This document shows, piece after piece, positions 26,298-34,227 of a stretch of DNA of 64,000 nucleotides; positions within the stretch are counted from its first letter, which is position 1, and each line of letters starts with the position of its first letter. The notes below the pieces were generated by a model. The model saw only the letters and a list, made by a program, of their open reading frames with translations. It did no database searches and was not told the DNA's origin. Both the position numbers and the translations under genes were made by a program. The DNA is from Flavobacterium cupriresistens (lineage in GTDB: Bacteria; Bacteroidota; Bacteroidia; Flavobacteriales; Flavobacteriaceae). The DNA lies in the NCBI RefSeq assembly GCF_020911925.1, contig NZ_CP087134.1, positions 1,054,001 through 1,118,000 of the forward strand. Reading direction: 5' to 3'.

Positions 26298-27608
26298 TTA
26301 TAAATAAGATTTAAACTGTTTTAGTTTTCCACGGTTCGTTCTTTCTAAAACCGTCTTTCGAATAAAACTGAAATTTAAATTAGGTTCTAAATACAAAGAA
26401 ATAGCCTCTTCTATTTTTTGAATCTGATGGATATCTAATTCATGTTCACTGATATATTCAATTTCAAACGTATCTAATTGGGTTTGTTTGATGATAAACT
26501 CTTTTACATTACCATCGTCTTCAATAATGCTCTTAGTGACATAATAAAACGTCAATCCGGGTGATTTTTTCCCGCTTGGTAAGAGCGCGACATCATTGGT
26601 TCTACCAACCAGTTTTTTGAGAATCGGTTTTTGAAGCGTACTTTTTTCATCTAAAATTCCAATGTCGCCAATGTCGTATCTTATAAATGGATTCGCTTTG
26701 TTAAATAAAGAAGTAATCACGATGCGACCTTCTTTTCCATAAGGTAAAACCTGATTATGTTCATCCAAAATTTCAACAAAAAGCGTTTCGGAGTTTACCT
26801 GCCATTCGCCTTTTGGATTTTCAAAAGCAATCAAATCCAGTTCCGAAGCCCCGTATTCATTGATAATCGGAATTCCGAATTGTTTTTCTAATAGTTTTTT
26901 ATCCGATTCAAAAAGCATTTCCGAAGTCACAAAACAGGCCTTTAGTGTTGGACAAATGTCTTTTAAAAAACTATTTTTTTTCTCTAAGAATTTAGCAAAC
27001 AAAACAATAGAACTGGTATAACCGTTGAGGTAATCGAATTTTTTTGTTTTGAATTTCTGCAGAAATCTTTCCAAAACTTCATCCGATAAGTCAAAAACAG
27101 GAAATCGGAACCGGTTCCCTAAATAATCTTTAAAGCGCTCTTTTTGATAGCCAACAAAATCCATCGGAATACCGTAAAAACGAGCCTGATAAGAGTAATT
27201 AAAATCGATTCCGAACCAGCCAAAACGCATACTATTGGAAGCCCAGGTCATGGCATGAGTATACTTATCTTTAGCAAAAACAAAAGGCGTCCCGCTGGAT
27301 CCGGACGTTTTGTTACAATAGACATTTTTTAAAGTATAGCCTTTTGAAAGTCTATGTTCAAGTGGCTTTTGCAAATTTTGCTTGTTCAGAACGGGTAAAT
27401 CTTCCCATTTTCGGACAATTTTGTTTCCAACTAATTCGTTATAAAATGGATTGTTTTGCAAGTGAAAACCAACAATATCATCTTTTTGTTTTTGAAGAAA
27501 TTGTAAAAATTCCTTTTCAGAAAGACGAGTGATTGCATCTAAATCAGCCTTTGCTTTCTTTATCGGAAAACCATTTAATTGAAGCGAAAGATCAAAAAGA
27601 GAAATCAT
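26298..27608 (-). CDS. CapK/PaaK-like adenylate-forming enzyme
   Basis: 436 residues of the phenylacetate-CoA ligase/coenzyme F390 synthetase superfamily. NKTSGSSGTPFVFAKD is the ATP-binding P-loop, INEYGASELDLIAFE is the A5-like motif, and FIRYDIGDIG contains the Tyr-Asp of A7. Homologues called CapK are common in capsule and O-antigen loci, where the activated substrate is unknown. It is transcribed toward the ORF6N gene and away from purD, at the right edge of the polysaccharide locus. A second, divergent relative is at 60658-61962. Confidence 0.88.
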   Translation of the reverse strand: MISLFDLSLQLNGFPIKKAKADLDAITRLSEKEFLQFLQKQKDDIVGFHLQNNPFYNELVGNKIVRKWEDLPVLNKQNLQKPLEHRLSKGYTLKNVYCNKTSGSSGTPFVFAKDKYTHAMTWASNSMRFGWFGIDFNYSYQARFYGIPMDFVGYQKERFKDYLGNRFRFPVFDLSDEVLERFLQKFKTKKFDYLNGYTSSIVLFAKFLEKKNSFLKDICPTLKACFVTSEMLFESDKKLLEKQFGIPIINEYGASELDLIAFENPKGEWQVNSETLFVEILDEHNQVLPYGKEGRIVITSLFNKANPFIRYDIGDIGILDEKSTLQKPILKKLVGRTNDVALLPSGKKSPGLTFYYVTKSIIEDDGNVKEFIIKQTQLDTFEIEYISEHELDIHQIQKIEEAISLYLEPNLNFSFIRKTVLERTNRGKLKQFKSYL

Positions 27609-27709
27609 TTTAAGACTGAATTTTCATCAAAAATAATATTATCCAATTACTAACAGTGATGAATCAACAACTTTTTAAGATTTAATTATTTTTTACGTTC
27701 AAAAGCAAT

Positions 27710-27717
27710 TATTTTTG
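27710..27717 (+). promoter_or_regulatory. -7 box TATTTTTG upstream of purD
   Basis: Matches TAnnTTTG, 24 bp before the purD ATG. No -33 TTTG seen at the usual distance. No purine riboswitch-like structure was recognised. Confidence 0.45.
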
Positions 27718-27741
27718 CACCACAACTAAATACAACAACAC

Positions 27742-29016
27742 ATGACAATTTTACTATTGGGATCAGGCGGAAGAGAGCATGCATTTGCATGGAAAATGAT
27801 TCAAAGTCCGCTTTGCGAAAAACTTTTTGTTGCACCGGGAAATGCCGGAACTGCCGGTATTGCCACAAATGTTGCAATGTCTCCAACCGATTTTGATGCT
27901 ATAAAAACATTTGTACTACAGGAAAAAGTAGGTATGGTAGTCGTTGGACCTGAAGATCCGTTGGTAAAAGGTATTTACGATTATTTCAAAAATGACGAAA
28001 GTTTAAAGCATATTCCGGTTATTGGGCCATCTAAATTAGGGGCACAATTAGAAGGAAGTAAAGAATTCGCTAAAGAATTCTTAATGAAACATAACATTCC
28101 AACTGCAGCTTACGACAGTTTTACGGCTGAAACAGTTGAAAAAGGATGTGACTTTTTAGAAACATTACAACCGCCATACGTTTTAAAAGCAGATGGTTTA
28201 GCTGCCGGAAAAGGAGTTTTGATTATTCAGGATTTAGAAGAAGCTAAAACAGAATTGAGAAACATGCTGGTTCATCAAAAATTTGGTGCGGCGAGTTCAA
28301 AAGTAGTTATCGAAGAATTTTTAGACGGAATTGAATTAAGCTGTTTTGTTTTAACTGACGGTAAAAGTTATAAAATTTTGCCAACAGCTAAAGATTACAA
28401 ACGAATTGGCGAAGGTGATACAGGATTAAATACAGGCGGAATGGGAGCAGTTTCTCCGGTTCCTTACGTAGATGCCGTTTTGATGGAAAAAATCGAAACA
28501 CGTATCGTAAAACCAACAATTGAAGGTTTTCAGAAAGATGGAATTGAATACAAAGGATTTGTATTTATTGGTTTGATCAATGTGAAAAACGAACCAATCG
28601 TTATTGAATACAACGTGAGAATGGGGGATCCGGAAACAGAAGTTGTAGTACCAAGATTAAAATCTGATTTAGTTGAACTGTTCTTGTCCGTAGCAGATCA
28701 GAAATTAGATTCTTTTGAATTAGAGGTTGATCCAAGAAGTGCCACAACAATTATGGTGGTTTCAGGCGGATATCCGGAAGATTTCGAGAAAGGAAAAGTA
28801 ATTACCGGTTTAGAAAATATTACTGATTCTATTGTTTTCCACGCGGGAACTAAATTAGAAGATGGAGCAGTTTTGAGTAACGGAGGTCGTGTATTGACGA
28901 TTACTTCTTACGGAGATGATTTCCAACAAGCCATAAAAAAATCTTACCAAAACATAGATAAACTAAATTTTGATAAGATGTATTTTAGAAAAGATATCGG
29001 CTTCGACTTACTTTAA
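27742..29016 (+). CDS. purD: Phosphoribosylamine--glycine ligase
   Basis: 424 residues, full length. LLLGSGGREHAFAWK is the PurD start, then LEGSKEFAKEFLMKHNIPTA, the ATP-grasp loop LKADGLAAGKGV and the signature LNTGGMGAVSP; IEYNVRMGDPETE carries metal-binding residues. It joins 5-phosphoribosylamine and glycine, the second step of purine synthesis. The gene stands alone, divergent from the CapK-like gene. Its last bases overlap the end of the convergent small gene at 29008. Confidence 0.97.
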   Translation: MTILLLGSGGREHAFAWKMIQSPLCEKLFVAPGNAGTAGIATNVAMSPTDFDAIKTFVLQEKVGMVVVGPEDPLVKGIYDYFKNDESLKHIPVIGPSKLGAQLEGSKEFAKEFLMKHNIPTAAYDSFTAETVEKGCDFLETLQPPYVLKADGLAAGKGVLIIQDLEEAKTELRNMLVHQKFGAASSKVVIEEFLDGIELSCFVLTDGKSYKILPTAKDYKRIGEGDTGLNTGGMGAVSPVPYVDAVLMEKIETRIVKPTIEGFQKDGIEYKGFVFIGLINVKNEPIVIEYNVRMGDPETEVVVPRLKSDLVELFLSVADQKLDSFELEVDPRSATTIMVVSGGYPEDFEKGKVITGLENITDSIVFHAGTKLEDGAVLSNGGRVLTITSYGDDFQQAIKKSYQNIDKLNFDKMYFRKDIGFDLL

Positions 29017-29238
29017 GAAAGAGTGAGCCGTAGTATCTTGATTTTCTGTTCCTGCAGCATCAAAAATGCGTAATTGTTTAATCCAATATACGATTGCTGC
29101 AGAACAAATAATCATAAATATCCAGTTAATTGTGTTTGCACCAAACCAAGTAATTAGCTCTAAACGACGTAAAAAGTCAAGTGGAGCAAATAAAATGTTA
29201 ACGAATAAGTATTGTATTCCTTCAAAAAAAGCTGTCAT
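29008..29238 (-). CDS. Small membrane protein, DUF6341-like
   Basis: 76 residues with one or two membrane segments (residues 7-20 and 36-52, INWIFMIICSAAIVYWIKQL). I recognise it, from memory, as the Flavobacteriaceae family DUF6341, always found beside purD/upp. The start MTAFFEGIQYLFVNILFAPL and the short hydrophilic tail are typical. Function unknown. It converges on purD, with a 9-base overlap of the two ends, and no separate terminator is visible. Confidence 0.7.
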   Translation of the reverse strand: MTAFFEGIQYLFVNILFAPLDFLRRLELITWFGANTINWIFMIICSAAIVYWIKQLRIFDAAGTENQDTTAHSFLK

Positions 29239-29376
29239 AATTTATAAAATTATATGTTATTTATTGTTTTGTAACGCATTGAACACAAAATTCAATTGAT
29301 CGAATCTTTTTCAACTTGTTGGTTTTCCTTTTAAACAAGTATTATATTTACAGTCACAAAAGTATAAAATATCCTT

Positions 29377-30306
29377 ATGATAACAAGTGTTTTTAAAAAA
29401 TCTACGCCATTAAATTATTCATTGGTCGTAATTTTAATACTGGTTTTCTTTTTTCTTTTTCAAATTCAGGAACCATCCTGGATCAGTTCCCCGTTTTTGG
29501 CATTTCAAAAAATAAGTCTTTTGTGCTTTATTTTTGCTTCTTTTTTCCTGATTAATTTTATTGTAAAGAAGAACGGACTCAGTAAAGACAACGGTTACTC
29601 GATATTTTTCTACTTATTGTTCTTATTGTTTTTCCCCACAATATTTAATGATTCGAATGTAATATATGCGAACTTTTTTATTCTGTTAGCCCTTAGAAGG
29701 TTAATTTCGCTTCAGTCTCTGAAGGCTTCAAAAGAAAAAATATTTGACGCTTCTTTTTGGATTTTAGTAGCTTCTTTATTTCAATTTTGGTGTATTCTTT
29801 TCCTGATATTGGTTTTTATATCGATTATTTTTCACGTTTCACGTGATTATAGAAACTGGGTATTGCCTTTTATAGCACTTTTAGCGGTTAGCGTGATTTT
29901 TTTATTAATCTCTTTGGTCTTTCATATCGATGCCATTCAGTTTTTTGAAAAACGTGCTGTAGTTGATTTCAGTATTGATTATTTTAAGAACAATTACGAA
30001 AACGCTGCACTTTCAATCTACACTGCGGTAGCCTTATTTTTTGTGTTTTCGATGTTAACAACCTTTTCAAACAGGCCACAAATTGTGCATTCATCATACA
30101 AAAAAGTAGTAGCCTGTTTTTTTATAGCGGTTATTGTTTTTATTGTTTCACCAAACAAAAGCAACGATTTATTGTTGTTTAGTATTGCACCTTTAACCAT
30201 TATGGCATCAGGACATGTAGAATATATACAGCAAAAGTTAAATAATGAAATTGTTTTTTACGCGCTCATTGCCTGTAGTTTATTTACATTTTTGTCCCAA
30301 TTATAA
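29377..30306 (+). CDS. Polytopic membrane protein, DUF6427-like
   Basis: 309 residues with about 9-10 membrane helices and few charged residues. I recognise the start TSVFKKSTPLNYSLVVILIL as the Flavobacteriaceae family DUF6427, from memory. No catalytic or transporter motif is seen. It is conserved next to upp, with which it converges: its last six bases overlap the end of upp. It lies in the cytoplasmic membrane. Function unknown. Confidence 0.75.
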   Translation: MITSVFKKSTPLNYSLVVILILVFFFLFQIQEPSWISSPFLAFQKISLLCFIFASFFLINFIVKKNGLSKDNGYSIFFYLLFLLFFPTIFNDSNVIYANFFILLALRRLISLQSLKASKEKIFDASFWILVASLFQFWCILFLILVFISIIFHVSRDYRNWVLPFIALLAVSVIFLLISLVFHIDAIQFFEKRAVVDFSIDYFKNNYENAALSIYTAVALFFVFSMLTTFSNRPQIVHSSYKKVVACFFIAVIVFIVSPNKSNDLLLFSIAPLTIMASGHVEYIQQKLNNEIVFYALIACSLFTFLSQL

Positions 30307-30954
30307 TTTACTGCCATAAGCAAGATCACCGGCATCACCAAGACCCGGAATAATGTAATTTTTTTCGTTTAATTTCTCGTCCAACGAAGCAACCCATAAG
30401 TGGCAATTTTCGGGAAGATTCTTTTCGAGATACTGTATGCCTTCCGGAGCAGCAATCACGACTACAATATGAATTTCGTTTGGAGTTGCGTTTTGAACTA
30501 ATTTTTCATGAACAGCAACGATAGACTGACCTGTGGCCAACATCGGGTCGAGAAGCAGAACCGTTTTATTGTTTATGTTTGAAAGCGCTTGATATTCAAC
30601 TAAAATTTCAAAAGCATCATCATTATTCGGATGATGTCTGCAAGCAGAAACAAAGCTGTTTTCTGCATGATCAAAATAATTTAAAAACCCATTGTGCAGG
30701 GGTAATCCGGCTCTTAAAATTGAACATAAAACCAGATCTTCACTTATTTCGGTTGTTTTTTTAATCCCAAGCGGAGTCTGAATTTCGACACTTTTATAAG
30801 CCAAAGTTTTACTCAGTTCATAGGCCATAATTTCGCCGATTCGCTCTATGTTTCTTCGAAAACGCATACTGTCGTTTTGAACATTTATATTTCGAATTTG
30901 ACCTAAAAAATGGTTTAAAACACTGTTATCTTCCGATATATAATGAATTTTCAT
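30301..30954 (-). CDS. upp: Uracil phosphoribosyltransferase
   Basis: 217 residues. The PRPP-binding motif is VLLLDPMLATGQS, the flexible region LCSILRAGLPLHNGFLNYF precedes it, and the C-terminus GLGDAGDLAYGSKL has the conserved G-D-A-G-D. It makes UMP from uracil and PRPP in pyrimidine salvage. Monocistronic, divergent from the DUF4254 gene. The protein is slightly longer at the N-terminus than the E. coli form, as is usual in Bacteroidetes. Confidence 0.93.
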   Translation of the reverse strand: MKIHYISEDNSVLNHFLGQIRNINVQNDSMRFRRNIERIGEIMAYELSKTLAYKSVEIQTPLGIKKTTEISEDLVLCSILRAGLPLHNGFLNYFDHAENSFVSACRHHPNNDDAFEILVEYQALSNINNKTVLLLDPMLATGQSIVAVHEKLVQNATPNEIHIVVVIAAPEGIQYLEKNLPENCHLWVASLDEKLNEKNYIIPGLGDAGDLAYGSKL

Positions 30955-31039
30955 AAGGAGTTTTTAGAATTGTTAGGATATAACCTTTATTAATGACGAA
31001 AAAGTAAAGTTTTTTTTCGAACTATAAAAGTATAAAAAG

Positions 31040-31047
31040 TATCTTTG
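31040..31047 (+). promoter_or_regulatory. -7 box TATCTTTG upstream of the DUF4254 gene
   Basis: Matches TAnnTTTG, 20 bp before the ATG at 31068. It probably drives the DUF4254/heptosyltransferase pair. Confidence 0.5.
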
Positions 31048-31067
31048 TCTCTCTAAAAAATAAAGAC

Positions 31068-31673
31068 ATGTTTTCAAAATTAGCATATTCGGTTTTCGAA
31101 CAAAGCATCAAAGATTATCACCAGTTTGATAATGTTGATCAACCTATAAACAATCCGTTTCCAAAAGATAAATTTGAACATTTATTATACTTAAAAAACT
31201 GGATTGACACTGTTCAATGGCATTTTGAAGATATTATTCGTGATCCGCAAATTGACCCGGTAGCAGCATTAACATTAAAAAGAAGAATTGATGCTTCTAA
31301 CCAGGAACGTACCGATATGGTAGAATATATCGACAGTTATTTTTTGCAAAAATACAGCGAAGTAAAAGTAAAAGACGGTGCAAAAATCAATTCTGAAAGT
31401 CCGGCTTGGGCATTTGACAGATTGTCTATTTTGGCATTAAAAATTTATCATATGCATGAAGAAGCTACTCGTGCAGAGGCTTCACAAGAGCACAGAGATA
31501 AGTGTCAGGAAAAATTAAATATTCTTTTAGAACAAAGAAGTGATTTATCTACAGCAATCGATGATTTGTTGACAGATATCGAAAATGGAGATAAATTCAT
31601 GAAAGTGTACAAACAAATGAAAATGTACAACGACGATGATTTGAATCCGGTTTTATACCAAAACAAAAAATAG
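31068..31673 (+). CDS. DUF4254 domain-containing protein
   Basis: 201 residues, soluble and acidic, all-helical in appearance. HLLYLKNWIDTVQWHFEDII and NQERTDMVEYID match the DUF4254 family seen in Bacteroidetes and other Gram-negatives. No enzyme motif is visible. Its stop at 31671-31673 is one base from the TTG start of the heptosyltransferase-like gene, so the two are co-transcribed. This neighbourhood suggests a link to lipopolysaccharide or glycolipid work, which is an inference. Confidence 0.85.
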   Translation: MFSKLAYSVFEQSIKDYHQFDNVDQPINNPFPKDKFEHLLYLKNWIDTVQWHFEDIIRDPQIDPVAALTLKRRIDASNQERTDMVEYIDSYFLQKYSEVKVKDGAKINSESPAWAFDRLSILALKIYHMHEEATRAEASQEHRDKCQEKLNILLEQRSDLSTAIDDLLTDIENGDKFMKVYKQMKMYNDDDLNPVLYQNKK

Positions 31674-31674
31674 T

Positions 31675-32736
31675 TTGACAGCAAAATTGTCTAAGACTAT
31701 TCAACATATAGCCGTCATGCGACTCTCTGCAATGGGAGATGTTGCCATGACGGTTCCTGTTTTACGTGCTTTTGTAAAACAGTATCCGACGATAAAAATT
31801 ACGGTGATTTCACGTCCGTTTTTTAAGCCTTTTTTTGAAGGAATTCCCAATCTTGATTTTTTTGCTTTTGATGAAAAAGAGCGCCACAAAGGTTTTCTGG
31901 GGCTTTTGAGATTATTTTCAGATGTCAAAAAACTCAAAATTGATGCTTTTGCAGATTTACATAATGTTTTAAGATCTAAAATTGTGAGTTTTCTTTTTGC
32001 TTTAACCGGAAAAAAGAGAGCCACAGTCGACAAAGGACGAGAAGGTAAAAAGGAATTAACACGCGTCGAGAATAAAATTTTCAAGCAATTACCAACGATG
32101 TTTGAGAGACACTCAAAAGTGTTTGAAAAACTCGGTTTTCCCGTCAACTTATCGAATCCTGAATTTCCGAAAAGAGCGGTATTAAGTGCTGAAATTACTG
32201 ATTTGGTGGGAGAAAGTTACCAAAAACTAATCGGAATTGCACCATTTGCACAATATGATTCTAAAGTATATCCGTTGGATTTCATGGAGGAAGTAATTGC
32301 AAAACTGGCTGATAATAAAGAACAAACTATTTTACTTTTTGGAGGAGGAAAGAAAGAAATCGAAATTTTAGAGTCTCTTTCAAAGCCCTTTAAAAATGTA
32401 ATAAATGTCGCCGGAAAAATTAAATTCCAACAAGAGCTAAAACTAATAAGCAATTTGGACGTAATGCTTTCCATGGACTCCGGAAATGCACATATTGCAG
32501 CGATGTTGGGTGTAAAAGTGGTTACGCTCTGGGGCGCAACGCATCCGTATGCAGGATTTCTACCGTTTAATCAAAGTCTTGATAATGCTTTGCTTTCGGA
32601 TCGAAATCTGTATCCTAATTTACCGTCTTCTGTATATGGAAATAAAATAATCGAAGGTTATGAAGATGCCATGAGAACCATTTCTCCTAAGAAAGTGGCT
32701 AAGAGGATTCAGTCGCTTTTGGAAGAAAAAAAGTAG
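31675..32736 (+). CDS. GT9-family glycosyltransferase (ADP-heptose:LPS heptosyltransferase-like)
   Basis: 353 residues. VMRLSAMGDVAMTVPVLRAF is the GT9 start motif; IGIAPFAQYDSKVYPLDF and SMDSGNAHIAAMLGVKVVTL carry the nucleotide-sugar binding segment, and LWGATHPYAGFLP closes the fold. Family members add ADP-heptose or a related sugar to the LPS core. TTG at 31675 is chosen over the inner ATG at 31717 because the first strand (IQHIAVMRL) needs it. One base separates it from the DUF4254 gene. Confidence 0.88.
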   Translation: MTAKLSKTIQHIAVMRLSAMGDVAMTVPVLRAFVKQYPTIKITVISRPFFKPFFEGIPNLDFFAFDEKERHKGFLGLLRLFSDVKKLKIDAFADLHNVLRSKIVSFLFALTGKKRATVDKGREGKKELTRVENKIFKQLPTMFERHSKVFEKLGFPVNLSNPEFPKRAVLSAEITDLVGESYQKLIGIAPFAQYDSKVYPLDFMEEVIAKLADNKEQTILLFGGGKKEIEILESLSKPFKNVINVAGKIKFQQELKLISNLDVMLSMDSGNAHIAAMLGVKVVTLWGATHPYAGFLPFNQSLDNALLSDRNLYPNLPSSVYGNKIIEGYEDAMRTISPKKVAKRIQSLLEEKK

Positions 32737-32960
32737 TTTCGGTTTGTAGTCTCAGTTTGCAGTCGCAGTCTCAGTCGCAGTTTGCGGTCACAGTTTGCGG
32801 TCACAGTTTATAGTTACAACTCGACAGCATTTATGTCACCCTGAGCGAAGTCGAAGGCTTATTAGTTAAAAGGGGCTTCGACTTCGCTCAGCCTGACAGT
32901 CTCAGTTTTCAGTCTCAGTTTTTAGTCACATCTTACTGTTTATATGTCACAATAAATAAC
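32737..32960. repeat. Intergenic minisatellite and CTGAGCGAAGTCGAAG palindrome
   Basis: 32742-32815 is built from variants of AGTCTCAGTCGCAGTTTGC and GGTCACAGTTT. 32835-32895 is an inverted pair, GTCACCCTGAGCGAAGTCGA and its approximate inverse GCTTCGACTTCGCTCAGCCTGAC, spaced by about 15 bp. 32896-32935 returns to AGTCTCAGTTTTCAGTCTC variants, and 33003-33035, inside the intergenic remainder, has the same words in inverted orientation. No ORF. Confidence 0.8.
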
Positions 32961-32963
32961 AAC

Positions 32964-32998
32964 AAAAAAAAGAGTTTGCAAAGCAAACTCTTTTTTTA
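32964..32998. terminator. Bidirectional terminator between the GT9 and reductase genes
   Basis: AAAAAAAGAGTTTGC / GCAAACTCTTTTTTT arms with an AAA loop. It serves the convergent genes on both sides. Confidence 0.85.
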
Positions 32999-33046
32999 TA
33001 TCTGTAAACTGAGACTGAAAACCGCGACTGCGACTAAGAAACCCTC

Positions 33047-34099
33047 CTAAACGTCATCAAAATCTACGTAAATAGTCTCCGATGTTGGGTGTGCTTGACA
33101 GGTCAAGACTAAACCGGAAGCAATTTCTCGGTCAGTTAAAATAGAATTTTTAGTCATTTCTGCCGTTCCTGTTGTGATACGTGCTAGACAGCTGCTGCAA
33201 ATTCCGCCTTGGCAAGAATAAGGAGCATCGATTCCTTGTTTTAGTGCTGCGTCAAGAATCGTTTGTTTTTGAGACATTTCAAAAGTAACTTCATCATCAT
33301 CAACTAAAACCGTAATTTTTGTATGTCCTTCTAATGAGGTATTGATTTGATTTTCTTTAGTAGAAGAAGTAAAAAGCTCAAACTTAATAGCAGATTCTTT
33401 TATGTTTTTCTCTTTTAGAATACCCGAAACCGTATTGATCATTTCCTCAGGACCACACAAGTAGAATTTATCAAATTGTAATTCTTTATGTTTGTTATTC
33501 AATACAAAATTCACAGCCGATTTGTCAATTCTGCCAAATAAAGCATTTTCAGCTTTAGCCTGACTAAATACATAATGCACAAATAAGCGCCCTACATATT
33601 GCAATTGTAAATCATGTAATTCCTGATGAAAGATCGTCTCTTCAGGTGTTTTATTTCCATAAACCAATACAAATGAGCTTTTTGGTTCACTTTTTAAAAC
33701 GGACTTTATAATAGAAAGTACAGGAGTGATTCCGCTACCTGCTACAAAAGCTGCATAATTTTTTTGTCTTTCAGCATCTGGTTCGAAAGTAAATTTTCCT
33801 TCAGGGTGCCCTACTTCAAGAACATCTCCGGCTTTTAGTTTGGTATTTGCAAATTGCGAAAACAAACCATTTTTAACCGCTTTTACCGCAATTCTTAATT
33901 CACCACTTTCCGGTCCTGAACAAATTGAGTAAGCACGTCTAATCTCTTGGTTATCAAGGGTTAGTTTTAAGTTTATATATTGTCCGGCAACAAATTTATA
34001 GTCCGGTTTTAGTTCTTCGGGAACATTAAAAAGAACAGAAACAGCATCGGCAGTTTCACGTTTTACCTCTTTAATTATAAGTTTTAAGAATGAAGGCAT
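33047..34099 (-). CDS. Flavin/2Fe-2S ferredoxin-NADP reductase family protein (PaaE-like)
   Basis: 350 residues. The N-terminal two thirds are an FNR module: RRAYSICSGPESG (FAD), GSGITPVLSIIKSV (NAD(P)H phosphate loop) and FYLCGPEEMI. The C-terminal third is a plant-type ferredoxin: YSCQGGICSSCLARI gives C-x4-C-x2-C and LTCQAHP the last Cys. This is the domain order of PaaE and related oxygenase reductases. No oxygenase genes are next to it, so the electron acceptor is unknown. A minus-strand TACTTTTG box lies at 34116-34123. Confidence 0.92.
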   Translation of the reverse strand: MPSFLKLIIKEVKRETADAVSVLFNVPEELKPDYKFVAGQYINLKLTLDNQEIRRAYSICSGPESGELRIAVKAVKNGLFSQFANTKLKAGDVLEVGHPEGKFTFEPDAERQKNYAAFVAGSGITPVLSIIKSVLKSEPKSSFVLVYGNKTPEETIFHQELHDLQLQYVGRLFVHYVFSQAKAENALFGRIDKSAVNFVLNNKHKELQFDKFYLCGPEEMINTVSGILKEKNIKESAIKFELFTSSTKENQINTSLEGHTKITVLVDDDEVTFEMSQKQTILDAALKQGIDAPYSCQGGICSSCLARITTGTAEMTKNSILTDREIASGLVLTCQAHPTSETIYVDFDDV

Positions 34100-34186
34100 G
34101 ATATGATATTTTCTGCAAAAGTAGCAAACAACAGCTAATTGATGGTAACGAAATTATTTTTTTTAACTTTTTTTGTAACGTTTACT

Positions 34187-34194
34187 TACATTTG
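34187..34194 (+). promoter_or_regulatory. -7 box TACATTTG upstream of the DUF5687 gene
   Basis: Matches TAnnTTTG and overlaps the TTG at 34192 that would otherwise look like an upstream start. A transcript starting about 7 bp downstream would not contain that TTG, which supports the ATG at 34228. Confidence 0.55.
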
Positions 34195-34227
34195 ATCTCT
34201 TACTATAAAACTGAAAACCAAAGAACC

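Noticed and set aside
29835..29850. parS-like sequence GTTTCACGTGA in the DUF6427-like gene
   Set aside because: Only 11 of 16 positions match the parS consensus and one half of the palindrome is lost; codons for HVSRDY explain the sequence.
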